The notes beneath the pieces were generated by a model that did no database searches, was not told the DNA's origin, and saw only the letters and a program-made list of their open reading frames with translations. From Augochlora pura (lineage: Eukaryota > Arthropoda > Insecta > Hymenoptera > Halictidae), in assembly GCF_028453695.1 (NCBI RefSeq), contig NC_135776.1, positions 15,942,663 through 16,006,662 of the forward strand: a stretch of 64,000 bases of DNA, written 5' to 3'. The translations under genes and the position numbers were made by a program. Shown here one piece after another: positions 38,063 to 50,071 of this stretch; within the stretch, counting starts at the first letter, position 1; each line of letters starts with the position of its first letter.

Positions 38063-39155
38063 TACTAATATACTCTAACTAAACAAATTTGTTGCAATAT
38101 TTCTATTGCATGGAATATAAACGTTTACTCTTTCTCCTCGCTATAGACTGACTATCGACTTTCATAAAAATCTACATCTAGTTTTGGTTTGGAAAAAAAT
38201 AAAACCAAACAGGGAGGAATTCGGAAATTCGATACATGACCGAAGATGACCAGGTAACATTCTTCGTGCAACTATGTTTTCTCGCGCGATTAAGCACCCC
38301 CAATTTATATGCAACAATATTTTCAAGATCACAGCAGCGTTCACTAAATTTTGTTGAGAAGTTGCTACGAAATCGTTTTCCAAATTCCTGTTATATGCTC
38401 GGATAAAAAGAGATAACAAAATTATAAGACATCGATTTTTAATCTTTTTAATATCTCGACCAATTAGAACTTTTGAAAGCAATTTTTCTTCAGCCATTGT
38501 CTAGTAGAGACCAAAATAATAAATAATAATAATAGAGACTAAAAGAGCATCTACTATCCAAGAAAAGTTCGAATTATTTCATCGAGCTTTGAAAAACTTA
38601 TTTCGTTTTGAAAGGTGTGCACTTTTTACGCTAACCATAGGTATCGTGGAATGAAAGATTAGAAATGAGTTCTGCAAACTAAGGTTTGAGACGGTGGAAA
38701 ATTTCTGCCGACGGCGAGCAGCAGTCGGCATAATCGACAGCCATTAAATTCTCATTTTTCCCACGGTCTGGTTTCGCGTGTCCTCCTCGATGGTCGCATA
38801 AATAACGTTATCGGTCCGCGTACGTTCGCGAAACAAGCTGTAATATGGGAACAGCCGAACCGAAACGAACGGTCAGAAAGGCGACGTCATTGAGTGACAC
38901 TATCGGTATCGTCCGAAGTGGAAAAAGCTTAACATATCTCCTCAATGCCGTGGAAACTGGTGCTTGTGTCCTGCATAGACAAAGGTTGTTGATACCGAAT
39001 AGGTCGATGATACGAGCGATAGTGTTTAGGCTAGTGACACGAGGTCGATTACGTTCATAATCATACTCATATAATTATATAATCATAATCATAGTCATAA
39101 TCATAATCTTAATAATAATAATCATCACAATATTATTATTATTATTATTATTATT
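38063..39155. other. non-genic stretch
   Basis: Mostly A+T-rich sequence with a G+C-richer islet at 38690-39060, then ATAATCATA and (TTA)n simple repeats at 39060-39155. Frames at 38162-38497 (minus) and 38845-39060 (plus) show no recognisable features. Confidence 0.4.
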
Positions 39156-39311
39156 ATAAGACGATGTGTGTAGTATATAGTGATACAATTATAAAAGTAT
39201 CATTGTATATAGATAATAATAATAATAATAATTTATATAATAATATAATATTACCTATATACAATGATACTTTTATAATTGTATCAGTATATACTATACA
39301 CATCATCTTAT
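39156..39311. mobile_element. palindromic miniature element with ~60-bp arms
   Basis: The left arm (39156-39216) and right arm (39251-39311) are near-perfect inverted copies. ATAAGACGATGTGTGTAGTA pairs with the complement of TACTATACACATCATCTTAT, and the arms continue through GATACAATTATAAAAGTATC and ATTGTATATAG. The short centre is (AATAAT)n-like. Probable TA-targeting (mariner-type) miniature element, inferred from size and A+T content only; no clean target duplication is evident. The left side abuts a (TTA)n run that may have grown after insertion. Confidence 0.8.
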
Positions 39312-39536
39312 TAGATGCGGACAAATAATAATCTTCATTCAAACTTAATCCCAGTTCTCAATTTTTAAAGAAAGAATCAACACATGCAATTGTTTCTTTA
39401 CTCTTTAAGAATGTATATTTCCACCTTACCTTTTCATTATTTCCAGCATTCTTTGCAATGAAGATTGATAAAGCTTTTCAATTGATTTTTGTTACAAAGT
39501 TTCCACGTATCCTCGATACACCTTTTTAATTCTTCT

Positions 39537-40036
39537 NNNNNNNNNNNNNNNNNNNNNNNNNNNNNNNNNNNNNNNNNNNNNNNNNNNNNNNNNNNNNNNN
39601 NNNNNNNNNNNNNNNNNNNNNNNNNNNNNNNNNNNNNNNNNNNNNNNNNNNNNNNNNNNNNNNNNNNNNNNNNNNNNNNNNNNNNNNNNNNNNNNNNNNN
39701 NNNNNNNNNNNNNNNNNNNNNNNNNNNNNNNNNNNNNNNNNNNNNNNNNNNNNNNNNNNNNNNNNNNNNNNNNNNNNNNNNNNNNNNNNNNNNNNNNNNN
39801 NNNNNNNNNNNNNNNNNNNNNNNNNNNNNNNNNNNNNNNNNNNNNNNNNNNNNNNNNNNNNNNNNNNNNNNNNNNNNNNNNNNNNNNNNNNNNNNNNNNN
39901 NNNNNNNNNNNNNNNNNNNNNNNNNNNNNNNNNNNNNNNNNNNNNNNNNNNNNNNNNNNNNNNNNNNNNNNNNNNNNNNNNNNNNNNNNNNNNNNNNNNN
40001 NNNNNNNNNNNNNNNNNNNNNNNNNNNNNNNNNNNN
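39537..40036. other. assembly gap (500 N)
   Basis: Exactly 500 unknown bases, the kind of fixed-size placeholder used between scaffolded contigs, so the true distance is unknown. Any reading frame drawn across it is an artefact. Confidence 0.98.
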
Positions 40037-40644
40037 AAACGTTTTTCATCAGAACAATTATCCCTTTATATCATCGACCGTTCAGCTTCTGCAAAGTCCG
40101 CCATGTTTTACACTTTCTAATCATTGTATACAAGGGATCGACTACAAGTAGTCGCTAATTGCTATTAAACAGATACGAAAATAGACAAATGAATACAAAA
40201 ATGAAAAGTGAGAAAGCCTACAGAAATACGACAGTAACGCTAAACTACAAAGCTTTTCCCCACTGCAACGTCCTTTAAAAGACCATTCCCGAAACGATTC
40301 AACCAAGCAGACGAAAACCACGCTCGTCCAAAAGTGTTTTCCCAAAAATCACAGTCTATCTAATTAAAAATCGACTGCCCATACAAACGAGCCCCACCTG
40401 TTGGTCCCGGCTGCGACAGCCGATACGTTGGAATCGTAAAAGAAGCAAGGCGAAGTTCGATCTCGAAAAGAAGCGAGAAAAACCGTATCAGTCCCATCCA
40501 TTTGGAACTGGTCCGGCGTTCGTTGCTGCGTGCAACTTTGTTTCGACCTCGGATCGGACCCCATCGACCGGTGCGAGCTGCGGAAGAAGAGCTGGCTGCA
40601 GGTACCGAGGGTGTAGAAGGTAAAGAGCATCGAGAAGAAGCAAA

Positions 40645-40685
<41 letters not shown>

Positions 40686-43461
40686 AGCGGATTAAAATTT
40701 CACGACACTCCGTTGACCGGAGCGACAATGTATCCGCGAGAGCCTGAACACCAATTAAGACGTTACCTGCGCGGCGGCGGCGGCTGAAACTCGATAAGGC
40801 CCTCGGAATGGTCCGCGCGGCCACTTAGACGAGCCGGGCCACCGCGCCGGTGCGGGCCACGCTCTCTCGCGTTGTTGTCCCCGTCGTCTTCGTCTAGAAG
40901 GAAGGTACGAGGCGAAGTAGAGCCGTGAGGAAAGAGAGAATTGGCCACTGTGGAATGGCGGCCGATTCTCCGGTGTCACACACGCCGCCACGCCGCCCTC
41001 CCGGAGGCCCGAGGACCGGGTCTCGTGTTTCGGTTTTCGGCTTTCCGAGAAACCCTCGCGGGGACTCCTACTACCACCTACAGACACCTCTACCTAAACC
41101 GCCATCTTTTTCTCGCTTTCTCCCGGCGAAGCTCAGACCCCCGCGGGCCGACATTGTCTTCGGGCCCGACACAATGAACCACCGTCTCTAGCGGATCTCC
41201 TAATCCAAGATCAACACTCTGTGGCCTCGACCGCGCTACCTCCGAAATTGGACCCAGCCAGGTTGCCTCCTGTCGATGAGAGAGCTTCGGGAAAGTTTCC
41301 TTACCGAGGGAAACAGGGCTTCTTCCGGTTTTAAGGGTCTTCGTTCCTCCAAGATTAACCCCTGGGTGACTAAACAGAACCGTGACTACACCGACTACAC
41401 GATTCACGATGTTTACGATCGTTCGCAGATAACCATTTTCTGAAACAACTTTTGAAGGCGCTTCTTGTAATAAATCTAGTCTCTGTCGATTTTAAAGTAG
41501 CAGCGACTTATTTAACCCTCCACGCTCCGCGCCGTACCGAACCTTACCTACTATCTACTCGGCTCCAGTTTTTTGGTAAATACGTGCCTTTACGAACCAT
41601 TATGTTATGCAGTATATCTTTTTATACCTTAACTATATATTGCAACAATAATCGATTTATATGAATTTGTAGACACCGAGGACACTTCACACTCTACCCT
41701 CTAAATTAAGTTCTTTGAATTTCGCGACACGCGCGAACAAAACGTTCAACAACGAGCAGGTAAACACTGAAATCTGCATTGATTAGTGAAATAAGCCAAC
41801 CGCTGTTGTAAGCGCATGTTAAACGCCAGGAGTTAGAATTAGTTTTTCCAAGAAAAAGGTGTACGCGCCATTTGTACGCGCGTGCAAACTCTGTTTCTTT
41901 AGAAGCTTCGATTAGCGCTGTTCCACCGTCTATTCACAGAAATGAACTGTGAAGTCGCGTCGAGCCATCGAAAAAAAGAATATTCGCATGATAACACCGT
42001 GTCGCAAAAAGGTTCAACCACCGGCGACGAGGATTTCTTTCGAGAGATAGAGCATGGTACCATGCCGGTCTTCCGATGGAAGATGAAAGAGAGAAGACGA
42101 GAAAGGGAGGGCTCGTCTGGTGGCGCCCGCAGACAACTGTTTTTGTTCCCTTATAATTTGGCAGTACTCGATTGGCAAAGGTTCTCCCTCCACCGACAGG
42201 ATGCGCGGATGCCTTGCAAGGATCGCCGGGAATTTCGTTGCGGCATCCGCTGAGAAATTGTATCGTTTACCATTTAAGTACGACGCCCGGCGCAGAATTC
42301 CGGTTCGGGAACATCGAATCGCGGAAATATTTATTGCAACGATCGCCGCGATATCTGCCGGCCAAGGTAACCGTTCGGTCAATTTGTATAATTGTTGACC
42401 CATTAAGACCCGGCATTGCGTTCACGCTACATTTCACTCGCGGCTGTTTTCCCGAAGTTAAATAATAGCGTAGACAGCCTACGCTAATGAACAAGCCTTT
42501 CCTGCATTTCACGAGTTTAAGCATGGCATTAAATCAGAATTCTCGGCTGCAATATTCTTTATCATAGTCAAAAAATATGTTAGCACAATTTTGTTCAAGC
42601 TCGATATTAAGAATATTACGATTCATGGTTTTATTTCTTTTAGAGTTACCTTTTTTTCAAATGCTATAGGTCATCGTTATTTTCTACACATTACCCCCTA
42701 TTATTTAATGCTTATAGTGACAAAGATCGTTGAATTTGTCTCGCTATGTATAATAAAAATAAGGTTTAATATTTTAGAAAAATCAGAATGACCTGTAATA
42801 TTTGAAAAAATAACCTCGAGAGAAAAGAAACGTGTGTCATAATATACTTAGCTCTGAACTAAACGAAAACATTTTTTACGTCCGCAATAATAACGAAGAC
42901 ATGTTAATAAGCAGGCTAAAACAAACACCCTGTATATCAATGAACTATTTTACGTCGGGCAATTATTTCATTAGCTCTCGTTACAGTAATCTCTCGCTTT
43001 CGCATTGAATTTTGATTCCGGCGGTCTTGCGTTTATCGGAAACGTCGTCAAACGAAGCCGACGAGCATTCCGGTGGTCATTTACCGCTCCCCCCCACTGA
43101 TTCGAACGAGAATTAAAAGAAGAGGCACGGGGAACAAGTTGAAATTTGACGATGAAAAGTTCCTGGCCGGTTTGAAAGAAAGCTGGGCTCTCTGTGTCGT
43201 GGCACGCATAACAATGTGCGGCATACCACGATTTGCGGTTCCGAGGGGATAAAAGTACGGTGCAAAACACTTCTGAGAAAAGTTTCTGGCGGTAGATCGA
43301 GGCGCATACGCCGCCATTCTTTTTCTTATCGGGAACGTTTTTGTAAAATACAGGGCGCGGGACCGCTCGAACCTTCGCCTTTAACGATGTAGGCAGAAGA
43401 ACACTATGTAGAAGCTATCGATTAAATTAAGTTTACGTGTATCGTAATTTCAGTTCGAACA
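40037..43461. other. mostly non-genic stretch with CpG-rich blocks
   Basis: 40360-41410 is strongly CpG rich and includes the candidate exon at 40767-40947. A minus frame at 41090-41407 (105 codons from ATG) lies just upstream of it and could be an upstream coding or leader segment. 41450-41910, 42480-42960 and 43320-43460 are A+T rich. A possible TTAA-element left end (TTAACCCTCCACG) lies at about 41514 without a convincing partner. Confidence 0.4.
40767..40947 (-). CDS. candidate coding exon of an unidentified gene (weak)
   Basis: On the minus strand a 181-nt segment is bracketed by an acceptor (CCGCCATTCCACAG above 40947) and a strong donor (GCGCAG followed by GTAACG below 40767). One open frame enters with two leftover bases and reads acidic, then basic, then proline-rich sequence (LLDEDDGDNNARER early, GLIEFQPPPPR at the end). 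A second frame is also open and ends in an alanine run (AAAAAQ), so the frame is not settled. It lies in a CpG-rich block, so it could instead be a 5' leader exon. I do not recognise a family and see no partner exons. Confidence 0.3.
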
Positions 43462-43815
43462 GTTGATGGCCCTATCAAATTTGTATAATCCTATGGTGGA
43501 TTCCCGTGAGATTCTTTTGACAAATAGTGCTTGGTAACGATTCCTCGTGGGACTCAGGATCGTGGACTACGACATCTACAAGAAAGTTTAACAATTTTAA
43601 GATAAATATTCTGTCTATAATATATTGTTCATATTAAACCTGTAGCGATTAGTATTTTCATAGATTAGGGTTGATGGTCCTGTCAAATTTGTATAATCCT
43701 ATGGTGGATTCTCATGGATCCTTTTGATAAATAACGCTGGATAATAATTCATCTGGCACCCAAGATAGTGGACTACGGCATCTACAACAAGGTTTAAAAA
43801 TTTTAAGATAAAAAT
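43462..43815. repeat. tandem duplication, 208-bp unit, about 1.7 copies
   Basis: Copy 1 starts GTTGATGGCCCTATCAAATT at 43462; copy 2 starts GTTGATGGTCCTGTCAAATT at 43670. They share TTGTATAATCCTATGGTGGA, TTCTTTTGA-AAATA, GTGGACTACG-CATCTACAA and AATTTTAAGATAAA in order. Divergence is about 15-20 percent by eye. Non-coding. Confidence 0.85.
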
Positions 43816-45830
43816 TATAAATCAGTCTTTGAAAAACAATAAAACTACATTCGAAGCACCCGTACACTTATTTCAAGATTAAACTTTTTAGTGGAACCTA
43901 AAATGGCGAAATATTGTATAGGAAAATGCAACAAAACGATCTTTTTGATCGGTTGAAATTGTCAGACATCAAACAGTAAAACAATATTTTACAACCTGAC
44001 CCATGGATATTTGCTTGAGGAATGTACCAAAGAAATTGAGCACCTCTGTCTACCGAGATCGCCTACTCTCCATGAATGGCAGGGCTTCCACGAATAGTAC
44101 AGGCCCCACAAAAATGCATTGACGCGCGACAACCGATAATAACGGGCAGTCGCGTTTTCTGAAACCGTCTAATTAAGTTTCTATCTCGTTACAGTGATGC
44201 TACTCGCGCGATTCCCGCGTGTCTCATCTGTTTCGTCTATCGCAATCATCGTGGCGGCTTGTAGCGCGAAGGTTAAAGCCTTCATTGACCCCCGGCCGCA
44301 AAAATGCAACGCGATCCAAGGGGATATCGCGGCGGTACTCCAATAAAATGAAAATTATGATCTGCCGCTGTGATCTCTCCGTGCAATCAAACTGCCGATT
44401 TGCACGCACTCGTTTTCAATAAATTACTCGGCCGGTATTGTACGCGAATCGCCGTGGCCCGGGCCGATTCGGTTAACGTGATTAAGTGTGGGCCGTCGAG
44501 TCTTCGGGGAAAGGCTAATTATTGCAACGTTTTTTTCAAAGGGGAGGCTGATAACTTCTGAAATTTATAACGAAAAAGTGCGCGCGCGCTCGCTTGCGCC
44601 CGGCCGGTTATGAAATTTTGAATCCTCCAGGCGGTTTATTGCATCGTTAAATGTAAATTGCAATGGCTGATACCAAAGATCCAGAAGAAATCCGTTCGAC
44701 CTGCATTGCTCCAGGCTCAGAATGTACACATGACACTTGATCGTATTCGATCGGTGACGTCATTGCCGTAAAACAAGAACACGAAAAATTGACATTTTTC
44801 GAACCGCTAAAATTTATTGCTAACTGGTATACGTGTACATTTCTTAAACTTAATATTACTAATTGCTAAATATAGAGAAAGAACTTTTCAGTACTTGTTT
44901 TTAAAACCTGCTCTGTTCTCAATGTATAAATCATCAGGATTAATTTATAAATTATATTGTATCATTATATTATAATACAATTGAAATATATTATGCCTTC
45001 ATACCATAATACAATCATAATATATTATATTATTATATTATAATACAAATATAATATAATATATATTATATTATACATATATATATATATAATTTACTTA
45101 TAAATCATATTACCAATATTTAGATACCATATAGGTATCTCTTTTAATGCCTCATCTACATTTCTATGCTTGCATCTACAAATCCAACAATTAAAAATAA
45201 ATAAATTAACACAATATAAAGTATCAACAACAAACGATAATAGAAAGATATGTGATAGCTTACCCCTAATGTAGGGCGCCAGTAATGTCGGACACCATTG
45301 GAACGTGTATTTAGAACTGGAGACACATTCGACAGTTCATTTATACCTTATCGTACCTTCCATAAAGGTTTTCCAATTATCAAATTAACCATTGACACGT
45401 CAACTTCTTATCTCCACTCCCTGTATCAATAAAACTAAATAAGAAGTTAAAAAATTAAAAAAACAAATGCTGCGCCATTTTTAAACTCTTCGCGGCCATT
45501 TCGTGCACTACGCACATGGTAAATACATACATAATATACATACATACATACATACAATAATTATAGAGAAATAAAACATTTTGTGGCATGTAAAAAATAA
45601 AATGAATAAACCTAAAAAGGATACCTAGAAAGATAACTTAGAAAAAATGCGAGAGTTATTAAAATTATTAAAATCTTCGCATTGTCTTACATCGCCAATG
45701 GTTATAAATTAATTTAGTAAATCTGCACTTACCTTATCTTGCCGAAACGATCTTGTCAATCGACGAACAACCATCGCACCATTTCCAACACATAAACAAA
45801 TCTATTTCTCTTGTATCCACAGCAAAATCA
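43816..45830. other. non-genic stretch
   Basis: A CpG-rich islet at 44090-44640 contains short frames without domains. 44945-45110 is an almost pure A+T segment of ATATAATATTATA words ending in (AT)n, and 45520-45557 is a CATA microsatellite. No gene is seen. Confidence 0.45.
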
Positions 45831-45894
45831 CGTTAAAAATTGAAAAATCCAAAAGCCGACAGCAAGAGTAAACGCACGATCTTCCGCCAAATCG

Positions 45895-46066
45895 AGTGAA
45901 AAAGTCGCCATCTTTAAATGCTGCGCGGCGCGTATGCGCGCGGTCCCATTATACCATCGGTCGCAGCTAGATGGTGCACGGTCGGCTAGGCGAGACGCCA
46001 CTCGTCGGGCGCCTATGGGCATGAAATGTTGCTGGTGTCGTGGTCGTTGAAAAATCCCGATTGAGA
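45895..46066 (+). promoter_or_regulatory. probable promoter and 5' leader of the pogo-derived gene
   Basis: This is a short CpG-rich segment directly upstream of the 46067 start in otherwise A+T-rich DNA. It contains GTCGCCATCTTTAAA at 45904 (AAGATGGCGAC on the other strand, a word frequent at housekeeping start sites) and GGCGCGTATGCGCGCGG at 45927-45943, close to the NRF1 / erect-wing type GC palindrome. There is no TATA box. An upstream ATG at 46021 is out of frame with the gene and meets a stop within a few codons, so it may act as a minor upstream frame. Confidence 0.35.
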
Positions 46067-47683
46067 ATGGCGAGTGGCATTAAAATCGACCAGGAACCCG
46101 TGCTGTCGGTGCAGAAAAGGTTCGACTTGGTGCAGCGATTGCAAACGGGTGCGCCGATCGGCCGAATAGCCGGTGAGTTCGATGTTCGGCCCAGCACCGC
46201 GCGACGCATCAGACGGAAGGCAGTAACGGTATGCCAGCCGGCCGAGAATAGGGACATCGCGCGTATGAGGGAGAACACACGGAAATCGAGCGACGTGGAC
46301 GTCCGGTTGTACTCGTGGTACACGGAACAAAACGCGATCGGCAGATCGGTCACGGACTCGTCGCTTTGGGAAAAAGCGGTGCAGCTGCAGAAGGAGCTAG
46401 GTGGGCCGGCGGTCAGTCGCGGCTGGCTCGCCAATTTCAAGGAACGCCATCGCGTGAAGCTGACGGAGCCGGCGGGAAATTCGAATCTCTGCGCGGAGGT
46501 ATTCGTGAAAGAGGAGCTGTGCTTGAAGGAGGAGGTGATGCTGGATGAAACCGCGGAGACGGATGAAAGCTGGACCAACGAAATAGATCCGGAGGAGTTT
46601 TTAAGGAGCCTCGCCGAGAAACTGCAGCAAGAAGGAGTCTCCAGCAAGGACATTTATTACATGAAGGACACCACGCTAGCGTGGAAGGCTTTCCCCACGA
46701 CGCTCCTGGAGCAATGCAAGAGCAGGAAGGACAGGAGCGGGAAATTCAAACAGGATCGGGTGACCGTTGCGCTCTGTTGCAACGTGTCCGGTTGTCACAA
46801 GCTGGAGTCGTTATTCATTTATAACAACGATAACCCGAAGGCGTTGAAGCATTGCAGGGATCGTTTGCCGGTCCTGTTCAGAGGCCAGTCGGAAGCTCGC
46901 ATGGATCGAACGACGTTTCTCGACTGGTTTGAGAATCATTTTAAACCGACCGTGAAGATACTCCAGTTCCCCGAGAGCGGCGGTAAAGTCGTTCTGATCT
47001 TGGACGACGAGCAGAGGCGCAACTTCGAGATACCGACAGATTTCGGGCAGACGGGGGACGTTCAAGTCGCGTTCTTTCCCGCCAATGCGTCGCACCTTTT
47101 GCAACCTCTTGAACAGGAGGTGGCGGAAAAGACCAAGCGATCTTATCGGCTGAAAATGTTGAGTCGCGTGCTCAACTTTCCCGGTGGCGTGCGGAAATTC
47201 TATTTCGATTACGATCTCAAGGACTGCATCGATCTTTTCACAGAAGCATGGACGGAACTCGGCGTGGCGAGCGTACAAGCTGCCTGGGATAGGATCATAG
47301 ACAACACCGCGGAGGATTGCCCGATCAAGGAGGAGCCGGTCGATCCTCTGGAACCGAATCTTCAGGACATAATTAGCCTAATCTCTGGGGAGCGAGACAT
47401 CGAAGAGACCGTCGATGAATTTTTGTCGCGTTGCGAGGAGACGGAGAAGAATTTCCTGAGGCAGGACGGGGCGGGGGTCGAGGACAATGACGACGAGGAT
47501 TATGAGGACGACCAGGACAAGGATGAAGAGGAGTTCGATGGCGAGACCGAAGTACCCGCTGAGCATGTGATGAAGAAAGCGTTCGACACACTGCTGAGGT
47601 GGTCGAAACAACAACCACAATATATTCAGCTGCAAGTCGAGTACTTGAAAAATTACTACGAGAGCACTATTAGTAACAAATGA
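46067..47683 (+). CDS. pogo/Tigger/Jerky-type transposase-derived protein, probably domesticated
   Basis: Single-exon frame of 538 residues. Layout: N-terminal CENP-B-like helix-turn-helix (about 5-58, with LVQRLQTGAPIGRIAGEF and RPSTARRIRRK); second CENP-B/Tc5-type helix-turn-helix (about 74-134, ending VSRGWLANFKERH); a DDE_1-type catalytic domain (about 180-370); an acidic stretch (472-494, EDNDDEDYEDDQDKDEEE); and a C-terminal Jerky-like helical tail. Catalytic blocks: the first Asp is present in YYMKDTTLAWK (D201), but the usual DET has become DTT. The second is LILDDEQRRN (about D313), lacking the usual DNAPSH. The third is LLQPLEQEV, with Glu (E349) in place of the family's Asp. The frame is intact and ends in TGA, with AATAAA at 47742. 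I chose the ATG at 46067 because a TGA lies upstream in frame and no earlier ATG exists. An intact frame with eroded catalytic motifs suggests a host DNA-binding protein, though a recently dead transposon is not excluded. I saw no flanking terminal repeats. Confidence 0.85.
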   Translation: MASGIKIDQEPVLSVQKRFDLVQRLQTGAPIGRIAGEFDVRPSTARRIRRKAVTVCQPAENRDIARMRENTRKSSDVDVRLYSWYTEQNAIGRSVTDSSLWEKAVQLQKELGGPAVSRGWLANFKERHRVKLTEPAGNSNLCAEVFVKEELCLKEEVMLDETAETDESWTNEIDPEEFLRSLAEKLQQEGVSSKDIYYMKDTTLAWKAFPTTLLEQCKSRKDRSGKFKQDRVTVALCCNVSGCHKLESLFIYNNDNPKALKHCRDRLPVLFRGQSEARMDRTTFLDWFENHFKPTVKILQFPESGGKVVLILDDEQRRNFEIPTDFGQTGDVQVAFFPANASHLLQPLEQEVAEKTKRSYRLKMLSRVLNFPGGVRKFYFDYDLKDCIDLFTEAWTELGVASVQAAWDRIIDNTAEDCPIKEEPVDPLEPNLQDIISLISGERDIEETVDEFLSRCEETEKNFLRQDGAGVEDNDDEDYEDDQDKDEEEFDGETEVPAEHVMKKAFDTLLRWSKQQPQYIQLQVEYLKNYYESTISNK

Positions 47684-47741
47684 GACTGGAACGATAGAAT
47701 GAGCGTGAGAATGTCTGGAACATATGATGAGCGTGTATACG

Positions 47742-47747
47742 AATAAA
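47742..47747 (+). terminator. polyadenylation signal of the pogo-derived gene
   Basis: AATAAA 59 bases after the stop codon of the 46067-47683 gene, a normal distance for a compact insect 3' end. Confidence 0.55.
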
Positions 47748-50071
47748 AGAATGTTTAATTTCTTTGTACATTGTAAACATTTTATAATTAGCGGTTTCGT
47801 TCTTGGCACAGCGCTTTTCCCGATCAAACTGAGCTGTTTTCGTTTGATTGATTTTTGTCTCATTTTCGTCGGGGAAACGGTTTCTCCGTCATCAGTGATG
47901 ATACGTTGTACTGTGTGCCTTATTGATTTCCATGCACTACTGTGGTGGGGATAACGACGTCCGTGTTTCAAGATTTGATAGTGGACACCCGTGAACACTA
48001 TCGTGTTTACAGTAGGATTATTATTCTCTATATAGTATTTGATCCGGATTTGTATTCCTGTAATTCCGAATTTAATTCTTGCACTTTCTGCTTCCAACTC
48101 TGCATCAAGAACAAATGAGCTAATTAAATATGTAATTATGAAATGTAAATTGAATTTAGTGATCGCAGCTTTTTAGGAAGCAATGTAATCGTATGTTTTC
48201 ATCATTTTAGCGTTTTTAAATTTAACGATATTTGAACTGTAAAAGATCTACGGGATGAGCGTTAGATTTTTATTGTAATTTCTTAGATGAATTCGGAATT
48301 ATATAATATGATCGGATAACTGTCATCCGCTAAAGATCTCATCAGTATAGTGATAATATTTAATAAATAGTCCACGAATTTTTATTTTTATTGTAATTGT
48401 TGGTTATTAATTGCGACAAGACCGAAAGTGTTTAGCGCTTGTAAATAAACCAATTGGAGAACACGAATTTGTAATTTTTAATATTGAAGTTAAACATCAT
48501 GTACGAGATTATTCTAAGACTTGTAAAAATCGACTGGTAGTTAACAAAATCGATGTTACATTGACGCGTCAATATTGAACATTATCCAGTACGTTGTGCT
48601 CTTTAAATCGTTCAAGGCATTTGGCAATAAACGATTCTGTCTCGGATGACTTAAAATACCGACGTTGATCACCATTAAAAATCAGGTCTCAATTTAAAAC
48701 CTGAAAGTTCACTCTTACATTCTATTTTCTCCCGTTTTCTCCACTTTGTGGCCACAGTTTTTTTTAATCAAAATCACGAGCAGCTGACAAAATATTGCAG
48801 AACCCCGAGAACCATTTAAGATTTTTGTTTTTATTTTAACTGTCGCATATTTTACTTGTTAGAGATCGTAAGCAATCTTCAACTGCTTCGTGTCACAGTT
48901 AATTAACGCGGCTTTGGTTGTACAACAGAAGATGCAAATGAAGCATCTGATAGTCGAAGTGAATTGTTTTGTTTTAAATGTTATTAATTTTCAGAATACT
49001 ACCGAATCTTCTAACGATTACTTTTGAAACGTTTGTACGTTCAGCGACGCGTGCGAAAACAACGCGGTTCCGGTAGTATAATTCATAAACGAACATCCGC
49101 CGGCCCGATAAAAGGGAACGTGAGATTCGGGATGTCTTTATGGGCGGCATTCTTCTTTTTTAAGATTCCTGTTCGCCTGTTTTACGCGGTCGATTGACCC
49201 GAGTCATGTACCCATGACCTTGCGTTTAGCTGAATAACCTTTATGCCAACGTACTCGAAGCCGAATTGAATTCCGGTTCCACGAACTGAAGTAGTCGGCG
49301 CGCGGCCTTCTTCTGTATGCTCGCTTTCAATCTCCGAATGCTCGCATTATATTTGCCGATATTAAGTTCACGTTAGAAAGAAGAACCTGTAGAAACATCC
49401 GGGTGGTCGTAGATACAGATTCGGTTCGCATGAGACGAGTTCCGAGAATACTGTAATGCTACGTTAAATTGTCCTCAATGATAATTATCGTGAACGACAA
49501 TCTGGTTGCACAATTTTCCAAAAATCTTATTTTGTACATGTTTCGTGAAACACTTCGAAGTTTTGAGACTGAAATTTCGTTGATTAATTAATTTAATCGA
49601 TTAGTTTCTTTAATAAATACTAATCTTCTTTTAATAAATTTGTATAGCTTATGAAATGATTTTATTGAAAATATAATAATATGGTAACATAGTTTCACGT
49701 TATGCCTACATTATAAGATATTTTAAAACAAGTTTAAATCGATATTGTATTGTATTAATTCATTTGAGCTTTGTGCTTGCATGATTTTGAACATCGTATC
49801 TCATATTTGATTTAAAATAACTGTACCTCAAAGATTTGTAATGAACCTTTTAAAAATTCAAATTCAAATCGAGGCTGACAGGCTGGTCAACATTATCGTT
49901 TGTATTACAAGAGTGGTAGCACTGTTTAAAGGGGACATTCCGTATCGGTGATTTTTGTTGGCAAACTCTAACCAAACTTGTTCCTAACCTGTACGGTCTT
50001 TACGTCAGGTTATCAAGGTTAGGTGTTGCTAAATATTTTTGTTGGTAATTTAACCGATTTAATCCAGCAAA
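47748..50071. other. intergenic region before the YJU2 gene
   Basis: A+T-rich spacer. A minus frame at 47378-48097 is mostly the shadow of the pogo-derived gene running on downstream. A CpG-richer patch lies at 49020-49400. Directly upstream of the YJU2 start (49920-50070) the sequence shows no TATA box, so the promoter is not located. No RNA genes or repeats are recognised. Confidence 0.45.

Noticed and set aside
39489..40151. Long open frames on both strands
   Set aside because: They consist of the 500-N gap translated as unknown residues.
47378..48097. 239-residue minus frame opposite the pogo-derived gene
   Set aside because: Its C-terminal half mirrors the acidic coding tail of the plus-strand gene, and the rest is A+T-rich 3' flank.
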